The notes beneath the pieces were generated by a model. That model saw nothing but the letters and a program-made list of their open reading frames with translations, had not been told where the DNA came from and searched no databases. Shown one piece after another: positions 60,238-64,000 of a stretch of DNA of 64,000 bases. Source of the stretch: Paraburkholderia caledonica NBRC 102488 (GTDB lineage: Bacteria; Pseudomonadota; Gammaproteobacteria; Burkholderiales; Burkholderiaceae); assembly GCF_000685095.1 (NCBI RefSeq), contig NZ_BAYE01000005.1:124001-188000 (forward strand). Direction: 5' to 3'. Within the stretch, counting starts at the first letter, position 1. Each line of letters opens with the position of its first letter. The translations under genes were made by a program, and so were the position numbers.

Positions 60238-62739
60238 TTAAGGCTTGTTCGACTCGAACAGATCCATGATCTGCTTCTTCTCATTGGACGACACGCTCGG
60301 CGGCGGCACTGCCGGCGGCGTCAAGCCCGCGGGCCCCACGCCTCCAACCGCGTCGTTCACACCCGCCGTCGGATTCGCCGAATCGAGGCCGATGCTCGCG
60401 ACAAAACCGTTCCCCGGCGTCATGTCCGAGTAGAACAATTCGCCGTCGACGGAAGTCACCCCTTCGGGCTGCGCCGGCTCGCTCTGCGGCACGCCGCGCA
60501 ACGCGCGCTGCATGTACTCGACCCAGATCGGCAGCGCGAGCTGTGCGCCGAATTCGCGGCTGCCGAGCGTCTTCGGCTGGTCGTAACCCATCCATGCGAC
60601 CGCGACGAGCGATTGCTGATAGCCGGCGAACCAGCCGTCCTTTGCGTCGTTGGTCGTTCCGGTCTTGCCCTGCAGGTCCGACCGATGCAGCACGTTGGTG
60701 CCGGCGCCAGTGCCCGCGGTTGCGACCGAATGCAGCAGGCTGTTCATGATGTACGCGTTACGCGGCTCAAGCGTGCGCGGCGCGTCGCGACCCGCGGTAA
60801 GCGGCTGCGCTTTCGACAGCGGCTCGCCGCGTGCGTCCGTTACTTCGTTGATCAGATACGGGTTGATGCGATAACCGCCGTTCGCGAAGACCGAATACGC
60901 ACCCGCCGACTGCAACGGCGTCACGAGCCCCGCGCCGAGCGCCATCGGCAGGTAGGGCGGAGTCTTGTCGGCGTCGAAACCGAAGCGTTGCGTAACGAAG
61001 TCTTGCGCGTACTTCGTGCCGATATACGACAGAATCCGGATCGATACCAGGTTCTTCGACTTCTGCAACGCGAGGCGCATCGGCATCGGCCCGTCGGGCT
61101 GGTCATCGTCTTTCGGCTCCCACGCGTCGCCGCCCGGCGTGCTCGACGGGAAGTACAGCGGCGCGTCGTTGATGATCGTGGCCGGTCCGAGCCCCTTGTC
61201 GAGCGCCGCCGAATAAATGAAGGGCTTGAAGCTCGAACCCGGCTGACGCCAGGCTTGCGTGATGTGATTGAACTTGTTCTTGTTGAAGTCGAACCCGCCG
61301 ACGAGCGCGCGAATCGCACCGTCCTGCGGCGTGAGCGACACCAGTGCGCCCTCCACCTGCGGGAGCTGCGTGATCTGCCAGTTGCCTTTGGCGTCGCTCA
61401 TCACGCGCACGATCGATCCCGGCCTGATCTTCGTTGCGGCCGCGCCGCGTGCGCTCAACGCACTGGCGACAAAGCGCAAGCCATCACCGCCGATAGTCAC
61501 CTGCGTGCCGTCGACCAGTTGCGCCTTCACCTGCTTCGGGCTCGCCTCCGTGACGACAGCGGCGATGATCTCGCCGTTATCGGGATGATCGTTGAGCGCG
61601 TCGTCGATAGTCTGATCGCGGTCGTCGCCAGGCGCTGGCAATTGCACGAAGCCTTCCGGCCCGCGATAACCGTGGCGCCGCTCGTAATCCATCACGCCCT
61701 TGCGCACCGCGCGATACGCGGCGTCCTGGTCGGCGGAATCGATGGTGGTCGTGACATTCAGGCCGCGCGTATAAGTTTCGTCCTTGTACTGCGCGTACAT
61801 CATCTGGCGAACCATTTCGGCAATGTACTCGGCGTGCACGCTGTATTCGTTGCCGGGGTTCCGCGTGTGAATCTCTTCCTTCACCGCCTGGGCGTACTGC
61901 TCCTGGCTGATGTAGCGCAACTCCAGCATGCGCCTGAGAATGTATTCCTGACGGATTTTTGCTCGCTTCGGATTCACGACCGGGTTATACGCGGACGGCG
62001 CTTTCGGCAGACCCGCGAGCATCGCGGCCTGCGCAAGCGTGATGTCTTTCAGATCCTTGCCGAAGTACACGCGCGCTGCCGCAGCAAAGCCATAAGCGCG
62101 CTCGCCCAGATAGATCTGGTTCATGTACAGCTCGAGAATCTGGTCCTTCGTCAACGCGCGCTCGATCTTGTAGGCGAGCAGCATTTCGTAGATCTTGCGC
62201 GTATAGGTTTTCTCGCTCGACAGAAAGAAGTTGCGCGCAACCTGCATCGTGATCGTGCTCGCGCCCTGCGACGCGCCGCCGTGCGCGAGGTCGGCAAAGC
62301 CGGCGCGCAGAATGCCGAGGAAGTCGACGCCGCCGTGCTCGTAGAAGCGATAGTCTTCAATTGCGAGCACCGCTTTCTTCATCTGGTCGGGAATGTCCTG
62401 GAAGCGCACGAGACTGCGCCGCTCCTCGCCGAATTCGCCGATCAGCACATGGTCCGCCGTATAGACACGCAGCGGCACTTTCGGACGGTAGTCGGTCAGC
62501 GCGTCGAGCGAAGGCAGTTGCGGCCCCATCACGACAAGTGCGTAGCCGACGATCAGCGCGCCGACCACGGCGACGATCGCGACGAGGCTCGCGAACCAGA
62601 TCGCGACCGTCGCGCCGATCGAGCGTCCGCCCTCTCCGGCGTCGCGCGAAGCGGCGTTGCGTCCCTGCGTGCGGTGGTAGGAGTCCCGGTCTTGACCGGC
62701 CGGAGATTGCGAGGAATGCGGTCGTTTGATGATTGGCAT
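60238..62739 (-). CDS. mrcA: Penicillin-binding protein 1A (bifunctional)
   Basis: An 833-residue peptidoglycan synthase. An N-terminal membrane anchor at about 45-70 (IGATVAIWFASLVAIVAVVGALIVGYALVV) is followed by the glycosyltransferase domain with the catalytic Glu in AIEDYRFYEHGGVD. An OB-like insert comes next, then the transpeptidase domain with the active-site Ser in PGSSFKPF, the SKN motif in QKSKNLVS, and KTG in QGKTGTTND. ATG 62739 is preferred, although no clear ribosome site is seen. The gene lacks the pilM/pilQ partner typical of the main beta-proteobacterial mrcA locus, so it may be a second copy. Confidence 0.93.
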   Translation of the reverse strand: MPIIKRPHSSQSPAGQDRDSYHRTQGRNAASRDAGEGGRSIGATVAIWFASLVAIVAVVGALIVGYALVVMGPQLPSLDALTDYRPKVPLRVYTADHVLIGEFGEERRSLVRFQDIPDQMKKAVLAIEDYRFYEHGGVDFLGILRAGFADLAHGGASQGASTITMQVARNFFLSSEKTYTRKIYEMLLAYKIERALTKDQILELYMNQIYLGERAYGFAAAARVYFGKDLKDITLAQAAMLAGLPKAPSAYNPVVNPKRAKIRQEYILRRMLELRYISQEQYAQAVKEEIHTRNPGNEYSVHAEYIAEMVRQMMYAQYKDETYTRGLNVTTTIDSADQDAAYRAVRKGVMDYERRHGYRGPEGFVQLPAPGDDRDQTIDDALNDHPDNGEIIAAVVTEASPKQVKAQLVDGTQVTIGGDGLRFVASALSARGAAATKIRPGSIVRVMSDAKGNWQITQLPQVEGALVSLTPQDGAIRALVGGFDFNKNKFNHITQAWRQPGSSFKPFIYSAALDKGLGPATIINDAPLYFPSSTPGGDAWEPKDDDQPDGPMPMRLALQKSKNLVSIRILSYIGTKYAQDFVTQRFGFDADKTPPYLPMALGAGLVTPLQSAGAYSVFANGGYRINPYLINEVTDARGEPLSKAQPLTAGRDAPRTLEPRNAYIMNSLLHSVATAGTGAGTNVLHRSDLQGKTGTTNDAKDGWFAGYQQSLVAVAWMGYDQPKTLGSREFGAQLALPIWVEYMQRALRGVPQSEPAQPEGVTSVDGELFYSDMTPGNGFVASIGLDSANPTAGVNDAVGGVGPAGLTPPAVPPPSVSSNEKKQIMDLFESNKP

Positions 62740-63214
62740 GACTGGAATAGTGGGCGCGTAACTCAACGCCTTGTTCTCGCGCGTCAGGCGCGCATGAATC
62801 GTGAGCGGCGTAGTCTGGGCGCAGACCGCCGTGCGACTCTGTGCCCCGGCGAGTCGCCACGGCGCACCCGGGACATTGTCCGGCGCAACGTAACAGCGCA
62901 TTTTAAAGAAATCAAGCGGCGCTCAACGGAGTTTTTTTGTAAGAATTCCCTTCGCTTCCACGCCCGGCGGCAGGCCGTGGGTAGATTCGGCAGGCTTGCG
63001 AGGCGCTTGCGCACATTTGCGAAGTTATCCCCAGTTTTTGTTGAAAGGCCTGTGGACAAGACCACAAAAAGCGCGACAACTCGTTGATGTCACGGCATTT
63101 TCATGAAGCGCCCGTTTGCGATCGGCGCAACTCGTCATATGATGGACTCCGCGCATGCCGATGTGCGCCAATGCGCGCCGTCAGGCGCCATGCCAACAAG
63201 TATGCGAGCCGATC
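62740..63214. other. Divergent promoter region of mrcA and the RHH-like gene
   Basis: These 475 bases lie between two divergent genes and contain the third DnaA-box-pair element (63025-63087). No additional gene was recognised. Confidence 0.5.
63025..63087 (+). repeat. 63-bp DnaA-box-pair element, copy C
   Basis: TTATCCCCAG (63025-63034), spacer TTTTTGTTGAAAGGC, then CTGTGGACAA (63050-63059), and the tail AACTCGTTGA at 63078-63087. The tail lies exactly 53 bases from the start, the same offset as in copy A. Confidence 0.65.
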
Positions 63215-63847
63215 ATGACAAAGCCCAGCGAACGCATCGTCGTATTCGTCACACCCGCGCAGAAACGCGCGATCGCCGCCACTGCGGACGAACTCCGCAT
63301 CAGCGTGAGCGAGCTCATGCGGCGCGCAGTGCTGAGTTTCAGCGCGACCAGCGAGCAGGTGAAAGCAGCGAGTATCGTCGATCGGCTCAATGTGCCACGC
63401 GCGCCTGATGCGCTCGACGCGGCGCTGCAGCGCGTCGCGCACGAGGCGAGAGTTGCGCGCGACGCGCTGCCGGCCGCGTTGCAAACGCGCGTGGACCTTC
63501 GGGCCGGTTCGGATACCAATGGGGCAAGTGTCGCGGCCGGTTCGACAGCGTCCGCCGCTGCAACTCCCGTTGAAAATGTGCCACCCGCGCCTGCACCTGC
63601 CCCGCTGCTGCCTGCTGATGTGCTGGCGGCGCTTACCGCCGAAGTCGACGAAGACGCCGTGGCAACCGCCGAGGCTGTCGCGAGAATGGCGGCGGCACGC
63701 GCTGCCGCGATTGACGAACCGCTGCCCGCCGCCGTGACGGTGCAAACTCATGTGAAAAGCGTGCTAAAACGCCCTCGTCTCGACCCCATGCGCGATGAAG
63801 ACGATCCGCACAGCGATCTTGGCCCCGAAGGCGGCCGCTTCGCGTAA
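63215..63847 (+). CDS. Ribbon-helix-helix-like protein of unknown function
   Basis: A 210-residue protein. The first 50 residues (RIVVFVTPAQKRAIAATADELRISVSELMRRAVLSF) have the beta-helix-helix look of Arc/CopG DNA-binding domains. The rest is Ala/Pro-rich with a helical middle and a charged end (KRPRLDPMRDEDDPHSDLGPEGGRF). ATG 63215 is chosen because the fold starts there. It may be a DNA-binding regulator; targets unknown. Divergent from mrcA. Confidence 0.7.
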   Translation: MTKPSERIVVFVTPAQKRAIAATADELRISVSELMRRAVLSFSATSEQVKAASIVDRLNVPRAPDALDAALQRVAHEARVARDALPAALQTRVDLRAGSDTNGASVAAGSTASAAATPVENVPPAPAPAPLLPADVLAALTAEVDEDAVATAEAVARMAAARAAAIDEPLPAAVTVQTHVKSVLKRPRLDPMRDEDDPHSDLGPEGGRFA

Positions 63848-63890
63848 CCATCGCGATAGTGCGCAGCAATGGAACGCGCAACGTCGATGC

Positions 63891-63930
63891 AACCGGCTTG
63901 CAGCGGCTTGCACCGGCTTGCACCGGCTTG
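63891..63930. repeat. 10-bp tandem repeat, four copies
   Basis: Four copies of a CACCGGCTTG-type unit run end to end, with one or two mismatches in the first two copies, just after the RHH-like gene. Confidence 0.85.
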
Positions 63931-64000
63931 TAAGCGGTCGACTGCGCATGTCACTCGCCTCCTCCCTGGCGACGCGTGCGCCTTTCACGTTGGCGACACT

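Noticed and set aside
60112..63087. A 991-codon open frame antisense to mrcA
   Set aside because: It arises from high GC3 in mrcA; its product is Arg/His-rich low-quality sequence with no domain, whereas the minus strand encodes a clear PBP1A.
63891..63930. CRISPR array
   Set aside because: Units of 10 bp sit end to end without spacers; no cas genes in the window.

Overview
The window is GC-rich DNA whose genes look like those of a Burkholderiaceae member, most likely Paraburkholderia or a close relative. This is inferred from the family types: LysR-rich accessory clusters, a beta-proteobacterial penicillin-binding protein 1A, a ClcB-type channel with CBS domains, a PtxS/Kgu cluster, and a prkA-yeaH-spoVR operon. 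The dense accessory metabolism, and a PBP1A gene without the usual pilM/Q neighbours, hint at a secondary chromosome or accessory region (inference only). No rRNA, tRNA, CRISPR array, intact insertion sequence or prophage was seen.

Layout. 1-9.4 kb holds the tail of a DHA2-type MFS exporter, a DUF421 membrane protein, a small Gly-zipper secreted protein, a thioredoxin-reductase-like ferredoxin-NADP reductase, an AhpD-like protein, a chemoreceptor pseudogene with two lesions, a second DHA2 exporter, a LysR regulator, small hydrophilic proteins and a family 2 glycosyltransferase. 9.4-18.8 kb holds an MHS-family transporter, a nucleotidyltransferase-fold protein with an operator-like upstream region, the prkA-yeaH-spoVR stress operon, and a hydratase of the MhpD/FAH fold. 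19.2-21.6 kb holds an intact chemoreceptor and an 8-bp tandem repeat.

21.6-27.9 kb is a ribose operon read rightmost to leftmost, rbsB-rbsA-rbsC-rbsR-rbsK, with a 14-bp LacI-type palindrome before rbsB. 28.2-35.8 kb holds CorA, a tiny protein translationally coupled to a P-loop kinase, a lysine 6-dehydrogenase-like enzyme with its Lrp/AsnC regulator and a striking nested-repeat leader, a LysR gene divergent from a Spy/CpxP-like periplasmic protein, a PGDYG-family protein and a YhfC-type intramembrane protease. 35.9-41.4 kb is a complete 2-ketogluconate operon, kguE-kguK-kguT-kguD-ptxS, with a 16-bp PtxS-like operator before kguE. 41.6-43.7 kb is a divergent LysR/YeiH pair.

43.8-51.4 kb holds a glutathione S-transferase, a ClC channel, a C45-type Ntn hydrolase, small proteins, a DUF2795 protein overlapping an AraC regulator, a cupin and a LysR gene. 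51.9-58.7 kb is a TetR-controlled tripartite RND efflux operon (adaptor, pump, NodT-type outer-membrane factor). 59-64 kb holds a lipid A acyltransferase-like gene, a PBP1A gene and a ribbon-helix-helix-like protein.

The most unusual non-coding signals are: (1) the leader of the lysine dehydrogenase gene, built of two directly repeated units followed by their inverted copies and carrying two four-codon mini-ORFs; (2) three copies of a roughly 63-bp element made of an inverted pair of DnaA-box-like sequences plus a fixed-distance TTGA tail; (3) a perfect 9-bp inverted repeat in the prkA leader; and (4) the 8-bp tandem repeat.
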